Of a stretch of 33,813 nt of DNA, positions 8,836 through 17,767 are shown in pieces. The position numbers and the translations under genes are program-made. The stretch is from Nitrospirota bacterium (GTDB taxonomy: Bacteria; Nitrospirota; Nitrospiria; Nitrospirales; Nitrospiraceae), in contig JAUXQT010000041.1 in assembly GCA_030682135.1 (NCBI GenBank), positions 1 to 33,813 of the forward strand, in the 5' to 3' direction. The notes beneath the pieces were generated by a model. It saw nothing but the letters and a program-made list of their open reading frames with translations, was not told the origin of the DNA and did no database searches. How positions within the stretch are numbered: the first letter of the stretch is position 1; each line of letters begins with the position of its first letter.

Positions 8836-9210
8836 TTACCGGCCGAGGTTTTCCAGGTCCCGATCCACCGTGAACACGAAGACTTTCTCGCCGATCTGGG
8901 CATTGATATCGGTAAAGATGGCCAGCACCCTGGCCCCCACTATTTTGCCCACCTGTTCGAAAAGCTGATCGCGGCCCTGGGCAATCAGGGTCTGCCGGAT
9001 TCGCTTGACCATCTCCACACCTTCGGCGGTCTTGGCCAATTGTCGCTCGGCCGGCGTGAGAACGCCTTTGAGGCGAACGACGACGAGATCCCGCACGACG
9101 AACGCCCGCACATCCTCCGGGCCCCGTCCCATAAATTCCTGTTCGAACTTAATAATGGCGTTACGAATCGCCGATTCAATTTCACCTTTGGTCAGTCCTC
9201 TGTTCATCAC
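8836..9210 (-). CDS. MpsC-like protein (DUF2294), copy 2
   Basis: 124 residues and first gene of the minus-strand train. It shares the blocks IIKFEQEFMGRGPEDVRAF, VRDLVVVRLKGVLTPAE and RVLAIFTDINAQIGEKVF with the following copy. The start ATG at 9210 follows GGAAGGG. A promoter candidate sits 31-60 bases upstream. It has no membrane segment, so it acts in the cytosol. Two copies together with two dabB copies suggest that the whole locus was expanded. The gap of 67 bases to the next copy shows no terminator. Confidence 0.88.
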   Translation of the reverse strand: MMNRGLTKGEIESAIRNAIIKFEQEFMGRGPEDVRAFVVRDLVVVRLKGVLTPAERQLAKTAEGVEMVKRIRQTLIAQGRDQLFEQVGKIVGARVLAIFTDINAQIGEKVFVFTVDRDLENLGR

Positions 9211-9240
9211 ACGACCCTTCCGATCAGTTTGTAACAGCCG

Positions 9241-9270
9241 AGTATAGAAGTCCCCCGGTCGAGGTCACAA
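9241..9270 (-). promoter_or_regulatory. Promoter candidate for mpsC copy 2 and the minus-strand train
   Basis: On the minus strand, TTGTGA (9270-9265), an 18-base spacer and TATACT (9246-9241) form a sigma-70-like promoter. The predicted start of transcription is near 9234, giving a leader of about 24 bases to the ATG at 9210. The -10 box matches consensus at five of six positions and the -35 is weaker. Confidence 0.5.
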
Positions 9271-9354
9271 GGACAAATCTGCGCCTGGTTGGGCCGAACG
9301 GCATTATGCCTGGGTCCGAAGGCCTAGGTTCTGGTGGACAATGTACCCGATGCC

Positions 9355-9384
9355 TTGACTCCCCGGGGACAGATACCGGATAAA
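9355..9384 (+). promoter_or_regulatory. Promoter candidate for the DAB operon
   Basis: TTGACT (9355-9360), an 18-base spacer and GATAAA (9379-9384) form a fair sigma-70-like promoter. Transcription would begin near 9391 and make a leader of about 190 bases before dabB. That leader contains the terminator-like hairpin at 9509-9560. Confidence 0.4.
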
Positions 9385-9508
9385 GAGGCATGAATGCGTC
9401 CGATGGCGTTCCCTGTGGACCACGTTGACCTGGGAATAGGTGGAACCATCGCGTTGGATACGACAGAGGCGGTAGGGTGACCGGCTCGTTTCGGGTCGGA
9501 CGCAGTAC

Positions 9509-9560
9509 AAGCCAACCGTGCGGCGTCGACAGTTCGTCGAGGTGCGCGGTTGGCTTTTGT
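9509..9560 (+). terminator. Terminator-like hairpin in the leader of dabB (possible attenuator)
   Basis: AAGCCAACCG (9509-9518) pairs perfectly with CGGTTGGCTT (9547-9556). An inner CGAC/GTCG stem caps it and a T-rich run TTTTGTGTTCT follows. It resembles a rho-independent terminator but lies only about 25 bases before the dabB start, on the coding strand. It could therefore attenuate the operon, or end a short leader RNA. No alternative anti-terminator stem was worked out. Confidence 0.5.
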
Positions 9561-9584
9561 GTTCTCTGAGCCCATGAGGTGCCT

Positions 9585-11273
9585 GTGTATGCCTTGCTGA
9601 TCCCGCTGCTTCCCCTCCTGACGGCGCTGATTGTCGCCATGGGCGATGACGCGTCACGTCGTGCACGGACACAGCTCGCTATTATTCCGATTGGCGCGGC
9701 GTTTTGTGGCGCGGTCGCCACCCTCTACCTCGTGGCGACCCAGGGACCGATCAGCCTGCGCTTTTACGACCCTGCCTCGACGGCTTCGCTCACCTTTCCG
9801 ATCGGTTTCTACATCGACCGGCTCAGCGCCGTCATGATGGTGCTGATCTCGGGCATCGGCACGGTCATCTACGCCTATTCCATCGACTACATGTACCAGG
9901 ATCCTCACGAACCGCGGTACCTGGCCCTCATCGGTCTGGCGCTCTTCGTCCTGCTCTGCCTGGTCTCCAGTGCCAATCTCATGATGCTGTTTCTGTTCTG
10001 GCAACTCCTGAGTTTTCTGCTCTACCTCCTGGCCCATAACCATACCCATGCGGGAACGCTGGAGGGCGCGTTCAAGACGTTCACGCTGCTTCGAGTCGGC
10101 GACGTGACGTTTCTTGCCGGGATCGTCCTCGCCTATGCGCTCTACGGAACCCTGGAGTTTCCGGCGTTGTTTGCCAGGGCAGCCGAGTCGTCTGTGACGT
10201 TCTCCCTGCTGCCGGGACTCGATATCAGCGGCGCCACGGCGGTGACACTCCTCCTGTTCATCGGCGGGATGAGCAAGTCCGCGCAGTTCCCGTTCCACAT
10301 CTGGCTCCCCCACTATCTCTATGCCCCGACGCCCGCGACGGCGTTGCTCCATGCCGGGATCATCAATGCCGGCGGCTTCCTGATCAACCGGCTGGCGCCG
10401 CTCTTCGGCCTCAGCTCGACGACGTTGCATGTGGCCTTCGTGGTGGGGACGCTGACCGCCGTGCTGGGCGCCTCCATGATGCTGGCGCAGAACGACATCA
10501 AAAAGACCCTCGGCTTCTCGACGGTCGGTCAGATGGGCTACATGATCATGGAGTGCGGCCTCGGCGCCTTCTCGCTGGCGGTCTTCCATCTGATCGCGCA
10601 CGGGCTCTTCAAAGCCACGGTCTTCCTGAACAGCGGCAACGAGATTCATAAGGCCAGACAGGAAGCGCATCTCCCGCATACCGGCCAGGAGGAAGAGGAA
10701 CAGCTCTTTTCCCCCCTCACCTGGTCGACCGGGTTCGTCACGACCTTGATGATTCCCCTGCTGATCTTGCTCCTCACCCACGGGGTGCTGCACATCCCCT
10801 TACTGGAATCCCAAGGCACCGTGATCTTTCTCTTTTTCATTTGGATCACGTCGTCACAAGCCATTCTGACGCTCACCCGCCTGCGTGCGGTGCCTTCCTG
10901 GGAAGTGTCGGCCGCGATGTTGTTTACACTCCTGTTTGTGGTGTTCATGTATCTCTTCGCTGTCGAGTCCTTCACGGCCTTCTTGTATCCGGACCCGATC
11001 GAGGTCGCGTCGTATTTCAAGGCCGCCGCGCTGCCCGGCTGGCTCTTTGACCTCATGATCGTGTTAGCCACGATCACGACCGTCCTCAGCTGGTGTTATC
11101 TCTATCTGCGCGCCCATGGCCGAACCATCTGGATGCCGGCCTGGGTCGAAGGCCTGCGGATCCGACTCTACGTCCTGTTCATGAACCGGCTGTACGTGGA
11201 CGAGCTCTACGATCACTTCGGCCAGGCCATCGCACAGACCGCTCGTCGTCTCGACAACCGCACGGAACGATAA
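9585..11273 (+). CDS. dabB: DabB-like proton/sodium-conducting subunit (MpsA, NuoL/ND5 family), copy 1
   Basis: 562 residues, about 15 membrane helices, related to the ND5 antiporter-like subunit of complex I. In DAB systems this subunit is thought to use ion flow to drive hydration of CO2 to bicarbonate by DabA. Visible family marks are FYIDRLSAVMM, FLFWQLLSFLLYLLAHNH, GMSKSAQFPFHIWLP, LHAGIINAGGFLINR and LAQNDIKKTLGFSTVGQMGYM, with the Lys and His residues of the ion path. I chose GTG at 9585 because GAGG sits 5-8 bases before it; GTG at 9579 is in frame but abuts that same GAGG. Roughly three quarters of residues agree with the next gene. Confidence 0.9.
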   Translation: MYALLIPLLPLLTALIVAMGDDASRRARTQLAIIPIGAAFCGAVATLYLVATQGPISLRFYDPASTASLTFPIGFYIDRLSAVMMVLISGIGTVIYAYSIDYMYQDPHEPRYLALIGLALFVLLCLVSSANLMMLFLFWQLLSFLLYLLAHNHTHAGTLEGAFKTFTLLRVGDVTFLAGIVLAYALYGTLEFPALFARAAESSVTFSLLPGLDISGATAVTLLLFIGGMSKSAQFPFHIWLPHYLYAPTPATALLHAGIINAGGFLINRLAPLFGLSSTTLHVAFVVGTLTAVLGASMMLAQNDIKKTLGFSTVGQMGYMIMECGLGAFSLAVFHLIAHGLFKATVFLNSGNEIHKARQEAHLPHTGQEEEEQLFSPLTWSTGFVTTLMIPLLILLLTHGVLHIPLLESQGTVIFLFFIWITSSQAILTLTRLRAVPSWEVSAAMLFTLLFVVFMYLFAVESFTAFLYPDPIEVASYFKAAALPGWLFDLMIVLATITTVLSWCYLYLRAHGRTIWMPAWVEGLRIRLYVLFMNRLYVDELYDHFGQAIAQTARRLDNRTER

Positions 11274-11492
11274 GGCCTTCGATTTCCGTGGGGTGCGCCG
11301 TAGGAAAAACGCGCTCGAACGACGACAGGTCCGCCGAGGAGGATTCGGACCGACTCAGTGCTTGACGATAGGCTAGACAACATACTAATGATGGACTCCG
11401 CGAGGGCCTCTGAAGCGGTCTGTGACCGCCCGATACCGGGTCAGCGCGAAGAGTGAATAGAGATATCTCACGTTCCGGTTCATGGAGTGCCA

Positions 11493-13205
11493 GTGTCGTT
11501 CGTACTTCTCATCCCCTTGTTATTGCTCGCGGCTGCGCTGATCGTATTGATCGGTCCCGACGACACGCGCGGCCTTCGTGCGAAGATCGCCGCCTATCCG
11601 ATCGGAGCGGCTTGTTGTGGCGCCATCGGGACACTCTACGTCGTCGCCGTGCAGGGGCCCATTTCCATTCGATTCTACGATCCGGGGTCGGTTGCCTCGC
11701 TCATTTTCCCGATCGGTTTCTACATCGATCGGCTGAGCGCTATTATGATGACGTTGATCTCGGGCGTGAGCACCCTGATCTTTGTCTACTCGACCAGCTA
11801 CATGTATCAGGATCGCCATCTGCGCCGGTATCTGGCCCTGATCTGCTTCACGGATTTTGTGCTGATCTGCATGGTCTCCAGCGCCAATCTGATGATGCTC
11901 TTTCTCTTTTGGCAAATCTTGAGCTATCTGCTCTATCTCCTCGCACACAATCATGAACATGCGCCAACGCTCAAGGGAGCCTTCAACACCTTTACGCTGT
12001 TACGCGTCGCCGATGCCGCCTTTCTGGCTGGAATCGTCCTGGCGTATGGCGTCTACGGCACCCTGGAATTTCAAGAACTCTTCGCGCGGGCCACTGAGAG
12101 GCCGGTCGCGTTCTCGCTCTGGCCCGGGATAGACATCGGTGCCGCGACGGCCATCACCCTCCTCATCTTCGTTGGAGCCATGGGAAAATCCGCGCAGTTT
12201 CCCCTCCATTTCTGGCTGCCCCGGTCGCTCTATGCGCCGACGCCCGTGCATGCCTTGCTCCACGCCGGGATTATCAATGCGGGCGGCTTCCTGATCAACC
12301 GGCTGGCGCCGCTCTTCGGACTCAGCTCGACGACGTTACATGTGGCATTCGTCGTGGGAACCCTGACCGCGGTGCTGGGCGCCACCATGATGCTGGCGCA
12401 GAACGACATCAAGAAAACGCTCGGCTTCTCGACCATCGGCCAGATGGGCTACATGATCATGGAGTGCGGGTTGGGCGCCTTCTCGCTGGCGGTGTTCCAT
12501 CTCATCGCCCACGGGCTCTTCAAAGCGACGGTCTTCTTGAATTGCGGGAACGTCATTCATAAAGCCCGACAGGAACCGCACGTCCCCCATGTTGATCAGC
12601 AAGAAGAAGAAGAAAATTTCTCCCCGCTCGCTTGGTCGACCGGATTCGTGACGACACTCGTGATTCCCCTGGTCATCCTGTTGGTCACTCATGGGATCCT
12701 GCGCATCCCGCTGCTCGAATCGCAGGGAGCGGTCATCTTCCTCTTCTTTATCTGGCTGACCTCGTCCCAGGCCATTTTGACGCTCACGCGCCTGCGCACG
12801 ATCGCCTCCTGGAAAGTGTCGTCTGCGATGCTCCTGACGCTGCTCTTCGTCGTCTTCGTCTATTTGTTCGCCGTCGAATCGTTCACAGCCTTCCTCTATC
12901 CGAATCCCGTCGAAGTGGCCTCGTACTTCCAAGCCGCGGATCTTCCCAACTGGATGTTCGATGGCATCGTCCTCATGGCCACGATCATGACCGTCCTCAG
13001 CTGGTGTTATCTCTACATGCAGGCTCACGGCCGGACGATCTGGATGCCGAAGTGGGTTTCACGCTGGATCGAGGGTGGACGAAACGGATTGTATGTCCTG
13101 TTCATGAACCGCTTGTACGCCGACGAACTCTATCAACTGCTTGGACAGACGGTCATGCGCATCGTCCATCGCTTCGACAAACGCGAACGCGGGTGGTCTC
13201 GATGA
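11493..13205 (+). CDS. dabB: DabB-like proton/sodium-conducting subunit (MpsA, NuoL/ND5 family), copy 2
   Basis: 570 residues, a tandem paralogue of the preceding gene, with near identity across residues about 250-350 (GGFLINRLAPLFGLSSTT, LAQNDIKKTLGFSTIGQ). The start GTG at 11493 has GGAG 5 bases upstream; a GTG six bases earlier is in frame. The 219 bases before it hold a small perfect hairpin (11415-11420 with 11424-11429) and a weak TTGACG-type -35 at 11361, so partly independent expression is possible. It overlaps the next gene by four bases (ATGA), which binds it to the ND4-like subunit and DabA. This copy is therefore the more likely direct DabA partner, though the first could act as an alternative subunit. 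Confidence 0.9.
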   Translation: MSFVLLIPLLLLAAALIVLIGPDDTRGLRAKIAAYPIGAACCGAIGTLYVVAVQGPISIRFYDPGSVASLIFPIGFYIDRLSAIMMTLISGVSTLIFVYSTSYMYQDRHLRRYLALICFTDFVLICMVSSANLMMLFLFWQILSYLLYLLAHNHEHAPTLKGAFNTFTLLRVADAAFLAGIVLAYGVYGTLEFQELFARATERPVAFSLWPGIDIGAATAITLLIFVGAMGKSAQFPLHFWLPRSLYAPTPVHALLHAGIINAGGFLINRLAPLFGLSSTTLHVAFVVGTLTAVLGATMMLAQNDIKKTLGFSTIGQMGYMIMECGLGAFSLAVFHLIAHGLFKATVFLNCGNVIHKARQEPHVPHVDQQEEEENFSPLAWSTGFVTTLVIPLVILLVTHGILRIPLLESQGAVIFLFFIWLTSSQAILTLTRLRTIASWKVSSAMLLTLLFVVFVYLFAVESFTAFLYPNPVEVASYFQAADLPNWMFDGIVLMATIMTVLSWCYLYMQAHGRTIWMPKWVSRWIEGGRNGLYVLFMNRLYADELYQLLGQTVMRIVHRFDKRERGWSR

Positions 13206-14512
13206 TCGACGCGACCCTCATCCCTTGGATCGCGACCGGTATTCCCCTGCTGGGGGCGGCATTCACACCGGCGCTCTGGAGACACCCCCACCGGCTCATG
13301 GCCTGGTCGGTCGGCGTCTGCGCCGTCAGCCTGGCTTCCCTCGTGGGATTCGCCGGGTTTCTGATGACCCCGATCGAAGGCCTGCTCCTTCTTTTTTTGC
13401 TACCACTCGCTGCCGGGATGTCGCTCCTGGGCCAACCGCATCACCGAGACCATCGCGCATCCTGGGTCCTGACCCTGATATTTCTTGGCCTGGGACTCGG
13501 CGCGCTGACCAGTCAGCCCGTCGTCGACACACTGTTTCTGATGGCCATCCATGGCTTCGTCATCGTGTTGCTCTATCGGCATCACACGCCCCTCTGGCCC
13601 ATCTCCTGGTGGGGCCTCGGGGCCTACACGCTCGGCGCCCTCTGCCTGTTGCTGACGCTGGTCGCCGCCCCGCCGCTGTCTTCGATCGCGGCGTTGCTGG
13701 CCTGTACGATTCTCTTGCCCGTCGTGCCGTTTCACGATGGACATCTCACTGCCCTGACCCGGTTACCGGGAAATTTGCCGTCGTTCATGGTGCTGCTCTT
13801 TCCGGCGCTCGGCCTGCATAGTCTGGCCCCGCTGGCGGCGACCTTGCCGGATTCCGTCGTGTGGATCATGAGCATCCTCGCCCTGGCCGGCACCGCCTAT
13901 GGCGCCATCAAGGCGCTGGCTCAGTCGCGCGTACGCCTCCTGCTGGCCTACAGCAGCCTGTCGTTCTTTTCGATGCTCTGGTGGTGTGTGGTGACCACAC
14001 GATCCGTCACGCCACGCGCCGCGCTCTTCGTCGGCGCCGTCGGTCTCGTGATGTGCGGGCTCCTGGTCGCCTGGCAAATCATCCGCACGCGTTATGGAGA
14101 CGACGTGGACCCGCAAGCCATCAGTGGATTGGCCTCCACCATGCCCCAGTATGCCGTGCTGCTCTCTCTGCTGGCTCTGGCCGCCATGGGTCTGCCGCCG
14201 TTCGGCGTCTTCGCGGGCTTCATGGGCCTGCTGCTGTCATCGACGGCGGCGTTCTCCGCCGGCATCGTCATCCTCGTCTGTGCCTGGCTCGCGGCATCCT
14301 GGTATATCCTCGCCCTCGTGCAGGGTCTGCTGTTCGGGGCACGGCGGACAGATTTGCGGCATGCCGATTTACTCCAAACAGAACTGGTGTCGCTGATCAT
14401 TCTCGTCTTGACCCTGCTCGCGCTGGGTGTGATACCGATCAGCCTCTTCGGGCCGGACCGGACAACCCCTCCGGCCAGCGCTCACTCAGGATCGCTCGTA
14501 TGGAACCGATAA
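13202..14512 (+). CDS. ND4/NuoN-like membrane subunit of the DAB locus
   Basis: 436 residues and about 12 hydrophobic helices. It starts at the ATGA overlap with the second dabB. It belongs loosely to the complex I antiporter-like family: VPFHDGHLTALTRLPGNLPS corresponds to the conserved loop after helix 7, and SRVRLLLAYSSLSFFSML to the QsxlkrLLAYSS block of ND2/ND4-type proteins. It is shorter and more divergent than NuoM/NuoN, with few charged residues left in helices. A second ion-conducting or structural subunit in a larger DAB complex is the simplest reading, but this is inference. The last 13 bases overlap dabA, so expression is tightly coupled. Confidence 0.75.
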   Translation: MIDATLIPWIATGIPLLGAAFTPALWRHPHRLMAWSVGVCAVSLASLVGFAGFLMTPIEGLLLLFLLPLAAGMSLLGQPHHRDHRASWVLTLIFLGLGLGALTSQPVVDTLFLMAIHGFVIVLLYRHHTPLWPISWWGLGAYTLGALCLLLTLVAAPPLSSIAALLACTILLPVVPFHDGHLTALTRLPGNLPSFMVLLFPALGLHSLAPLAATLPDSVVWIMSILALAGTAYGAIKALAQSRVRLLLAYSSLSFFSMLWWCVVTTRSVTPRAALFVGAVGLVMCGLLVAWQIIRTRYGDDVDPQAISGLASTMPQYAVLLSLLALAAMGLPPFGVFAGFMGLLLSSTAAFSAGIVILVCAWLAASWYILALVQGLLFGARRTDLRHADLLQTELVSLIILVLTLLALGVIPISLFGPDRTTPPASAHSGSLVWNR

Positions 14513-17500
14513 ACCCATCGATCGACATCGAATCCAAACGGATGGCGCTGCGCGGCGTGGTCCAACTCGCCGGCGAAGTGATTGCGCAGTACTGGCCGAT
14601 GCGGACCTTCGTCCACCACAATCCGCTCCATAGCCTCGAATATCTCCCGTTTGACGAGACGGCCCGGCGCGGCAAGCAATTCATGGGAGGGCATAGTTAT
14701 CTCCCCGGCACGCTCTATCGCGAGTATCTGAAGACGGGCCGGATAGAAGTGCCCCATCTCGACGCCGCCTTGCAACCGCTCGTCCAGGATCAGTCGGTCA
14801 CGATCGGCCCGCGCCGGATCGCGCACAGCGACGTCCTGCGGGTCTGCCTCACAGAGGGCCTCTGTGCGCCGGTGGCCGAGCCGCTCGACGATCAACTGCA
14901 CGACCCCGCAAAAGACGTGATCGACGTCGTCGCAGCCAGTCTGTCTACCGAATGGGCGTTCCCCGATCTCCGCAAACGGATTCACCTCATCGTGGAAGGC
15001 GACCAGTCGGCACTGGGCCGATGGCTCACGCTGTCGCATTGGTGCGACGACACCTTCGGGACGCAGATCGTCCAGCAGATCAACCACGAACTCATTAAAT
15101 GGTGCGAGGCCTTCCTGGACGAAGGCCATGCAACCTGGCCTATGCCGGGACGGGAGAAAGGGCTGTACCATGCCTGGAAAGACCTGGCGGCACAGGAATG
15201 GTCTCCCGTCGGGATCCCCGACAGCAGAAGAAAAATCTCCCGCCTGCCCGACTATCCAGAGGATGCGTTGCTGCAAAGTCTGGACGCGCTCGGCATTCCT
15301 TCGGACCTGCGCCAGGATTACTTGTCGCTGCAATTGACCGCGCTGCCCGGCTGGGCCGGCTTCATCAAGTGGCGCGCGGAAGAACGGGACTATCCCTGGC
15401 AGAAGGCCTATCCGGTCGGTCTCGTGAAGTTTCTCGCGATCCGCCTCTGGTACGCCAGCGAGCTGGTTCAGAAAACCTGCCGCGAAGAGCTCGGCATCGA
15501 AGGACGCTACGACGCCGTCGTCGCCTACATGCGCGAGCACCCCGACGAATACTATTTGAGGAGACAGCGGGTCGCCGGGCGGTTGCCCGCGCTATATGCG
15601 GAAGAAGTGGATCGGCTCCGGCACCACAAGGGAAACGGGTGGGGCCGTGTGATCGAGCGCTACGGAACGGACGTGGTCCCACGGCAGGAAATTGCCGCGC
15701 GCCGCGGCGCCGCCAAGCGGCTCGTGGCGCTGGCTCGTTCCTTGGAACTGGATCCGGCGGTATTGGCCGAGACGCCGCACACCACGCTGAAGCAACTCTT
15801 CGATTGGATGGAGGCCTTTCCCGAATCGGACCATGGCCCGGTCTGGCTCAAGGCCTTGGAAACCGCCTACCAGCAGCGTCTGCTCGCCCAGTTGCGGACC
15901 GCGGCGCAGCAGCGAATCGTGCCGGCGGATCAGCCTGGTACGAACCGGCCCTATTCGCAATCGGTCTATTGTATCGATGTGCGCTCGGAGCCCTTCCGCC
16001 GGCATTTGGAGTCCACCGGTCCGCACGAGACCTATGGGTTCGCCGGATTCTTCGCGGCCTTCATTCGTTATCGCGCGTGGGGGAAGGAACACGACACCGA
16101 GCAATTCCCCGTGATCATGCGCGCAAAGAACGAGGTGCGTGAAATTCCACGGAGCTATCTCGATCACAAAGTGTCGAAACACAAAGCCCGCACCAAGTGG
16201 GTCCATGCCGGCCATACGCTGCTGCACGATTTGAAAGAAAACGTCGTGACCCCCTATGTCATGGTGGAATCGCTCGGCTGGTTCTACGGCCTCCCGATCT
16301 TCGGCAAGACCCTCTTGCCGTCGCTCTATCAACGCTGGACCTCGTGGTTGCAGCGCCTGTTTGTGCCGGCCATCGCGACGACCCTGACCGTCGACAAGAT
16401 GGCTCCGGCCGAGACCGCGGAGATGCTGGGGGCTGAACACCATGCCACCGTCAGAAAAGTGCTGCACGAACATGCGGGATTGCGCAGCTCGCGCATCACC
16501 CCGGCCCTTGTCGAAGCCCTGCGTCAACAAGCGCTGAACGGCCAGGCGGAACTCGACCCGTCCCTGGTTGAATTGGCGCAACTGGCCGGGCTGACGCCAG
16601 AATCCCTGCGTCCCCTCCTCGACATCTTGCGGCGCCAATACGACCTCACCGCGCGCGCAGCCTCTCGCCAGAAAGAACGGATCACCCGGACCGGATTCAC
16701 CCTCGATGAACAGACCCTCACGGTCGACACGGCGCTCCGGATGATGGGGCTCACGAAGAACCTGGCCCGGCTGGTTTTGATCTGTGCGCACGGGAGCACG
16801 TCTGAGAACAATCCCTATGAGTCGGCCCTGGATTGCGGCGCCTGCGGCGGGAATGAAGGAAAACCGAATGCCCGCGTCCTCGCGATGATGGCGAACAACC
16901 AAAAAGTACGGGAACGGCTGGCCAAGAACAAACTGGTAATTCCGCCCGACACCCACTTTCTGGCCGGTCAAATGGATACGACGACCGACCAGGTCCAGCT
17001 CTTCGATCTGGAAGATGTGCCTCCGACCCATCGCGCCGACCTGGCGCGGCTGCAGGAAGATCTCAAGGAGGCCTCCACCCTGACGAGTCAGGAACGCTGT
17101 ACGCGCTTCCCAGAGAATCAACAGCCACTAGACGAGCGTGCGGCGGAATCGCACGTGCGGAAACGGAGTGTGGACTGGAGCCAGGTCCGGCCGGAGTGGG
17201 GCCTCTCGAGCAATACGGCGTTTGTCATCGGACGGCGGGAACTGACCAAGGGACTCAACCTCGAAGGACGGGTCTTTCTACAATCCTACGATGCGCGGCA
17301 GGATCCGAGCAGCCGTCTTCTCGAAGTGTTGATGACCGGCCCGCAAGTCGTGGCGCAATGGATCAACATGGAGCATTATTTTTCTGCCGTGGACAACGAC
17401 GTGTACGGCAGCGGCAGCAAGATCTACCATAACGTCGTGGGACGGATCGGAATCATGTCGGGCCCCTGGAGCGACCTCCGGTTGGGTTTGGCCAGACAGA

Positions 17501-17721
17501 CCGTGATGAACGGGGATGTGCCCTACCACGAACCGATGCGGTTGCTCACGATCGTGGAGGCGCCACGCAGGCGCATCGACAAGCTGGTCGAGCGGCACGA
17601 AGTCTTGCGGCATTTTTATCACAACGAGTGGGTACACCTCGTCGCCCTCGACCCGGATGACCAGGAATGGTATCGCTATCGCCCCACGGGCGAATGGGTT
17701 CGAATCGACGGGACTCTATAA
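14500..17721 (+). CDS. dabA: DabA, inorganic carbon transporter subunit (DUF2309, MpsB), long form
   Basis: 1073 residues. DabA is a cytoplasmic, membrane-associated, beta-carbonic-anhydrase-like protein that makes bicarbonate vectorially together with DabB. Putative zinc ligands are Cys 491 and Asp 493 in YCIDVRSEPFRRHLE, His 764 in LICAHGSTSENNP and Cys 779 in LDCGACGGNEG. The His to Cys distance of 15 equals that of Halothiobacillus DabA2 (H524, C539), while the Asp to His distance is about 100 residues longer, so this is an enlarged form. TFVHHNPLHSLEYLPF near the N-terminus is another family mark, and WINMEHYFSAVDNDVYGSGSKIYHNV near the end is represented by its YGSGSKIYHNV core. The start ATG at 14500 follows TCAGGA at 8 bases and overlaps the previous gene by 13; the frame is open further upstream but without family similarity. 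Confidence 0.95.
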   Translation: MEPINPSIDIESKRMALRGVVQLAGEVIAQYWPMRTFVHHNPLHSLEYLPFDETARRGKQFMGGHSYLPGTLYREYLKTGRIEVPHLDAALQPLVQDQSVTIGPRRIAHSDVLRVCLTEGLCAPVAEPLDDQLHDPAKDVIDVVAASLSTEWAFPDLRKRIHLIVEGDQSALGRWLTLSHWCDDTFGTQIVQQINHELIKWCEAFLDEGHATWPMPGREKGLYHAWKDLAAQEWSPVGIPDSRRKISRLPDYPEDALLQSLDALGIPSDLRQDYLSLQLTALPGWAGFIKWRAEERDYPWQKAYPVGLVKFLAIRLWYASELVQKTCREELGIEGRYDAVVAYMREHPDEYYLRRQRVAGRLPALYAEEVDRLRHHKGNGWGRVIERYGTDVVPRQEIAARRGAAKRLVALARSLELDPAVLAETPHTTLKQLFDWMEAFPESDHGPVWLKALETAYQQRLLAQLRTAAQQRIVPADQPGTNRPYSQSVYCIDVRSEPFRRHLESTGPHETYGFAGFFAAFIRYRAWGKEHDTEQFPVIMRAKNEVREIPRSYLDHKVSKHKARTKWVHAGHTLLHDLKENVVTPYVMVESLGWFYGLPIFGKTLLPSLYQRWTSWLQRLFVPAIATTLTVDKMAPAETAEMLGAEHHATVRKVLHEHAGLRSSRITPALVEALRQQALNGQAELDPSLVELAQLAGLTPESLRPLLDILRRQYDLTARAASRQKERITRTGFTLDEQTLTVDTALRMMGLTKNLARLVLICAHGSTSENNPYESALDCGACGGNEGKPNARVLAMMANNQKVRERLAKNKLVIPPDTHFLAGQMDTTTDQVQLFDLEDVPPTHRADLARLQEDLKEASTLTSQERCTRFPENQQPLDERAAESHVRKRSVDWSQVRPEWGLSSNTAFVIGRRELTKGLNLEGRVFLQSYDARQDPSSRLLEVLMTGPQVVAQWINMEHYFSAVDNDVYGSGSKIYHNVVGRIGIMSGPWSDLRLGLARQTVMNGDVPYHEPMRLLTIVEAPRRRIDKLVERHEVLRHFYHNEWVHLVALDPDDQEWYRYRPTGEWVRIDGTL

Positions 17722-17767
17722 CGAGCGGACATTTTCACGTGGGCACAGATAAGGAAGGAGTGCATAG

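Larger units (their letters stand above)
9211..9584. other. Divergent control region between the mpsC/carbonic anhydrase train and the DAB operon
   Basis: 374 bases without a gene. It separates two divergently transcribed groups that both serve inorganic carbon handling. It holds one sigma-70-like promoter candidate for each strand and a strong hairpin with a T-run close to dabB. Short palindromes (CCCCGGGG at 9361-9368 and GTGGACCAC at 9416-9424) could be regulator sites, but they are too short to call. Confidence 0.6.

Noticed and set aside
7491-8873. Open frame of 460 codons on the plus strand
   Set aside because: Antisense to selO, carbonic anhydrase and an MpsC-like gene, all firmly recognised.
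9574-9600. Eight-residue Cys-rich leader peptide overlapping the dabB start
   Set aside because: ATG at 9574 is followed by eight codons and a stop, but it has no ribosome site of its own and its reading is explained by overlap with the dabB start.
9654-10793. Open frame of 379 codons on the minus strand
   Set aside because: Antisense to dabB copy 1. Its composition (Glu, Arg, Gln, His rich) is that of a mirrored membrane-protein gene.
12632-13201. Longer N-terminus for the ND4-like subunit
   Set aside because: The upstream frame overlaps dabB copy 2 and is Arg/His-rich without membrane helices; the ATGA overlap at 13202 is the natural start.
13861-14499. Longer N-terminus for DabA
   Set aside because: It overlaps the ND4-like gene and has no similarity to DUF2309; the conserved part begins just after the ATG at 14500.
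15592-17121. Open frame of 509 codons on the minus strand
   Set aside because: Antisense to dabA, whose zinc-ligand motifs fix the true strand.
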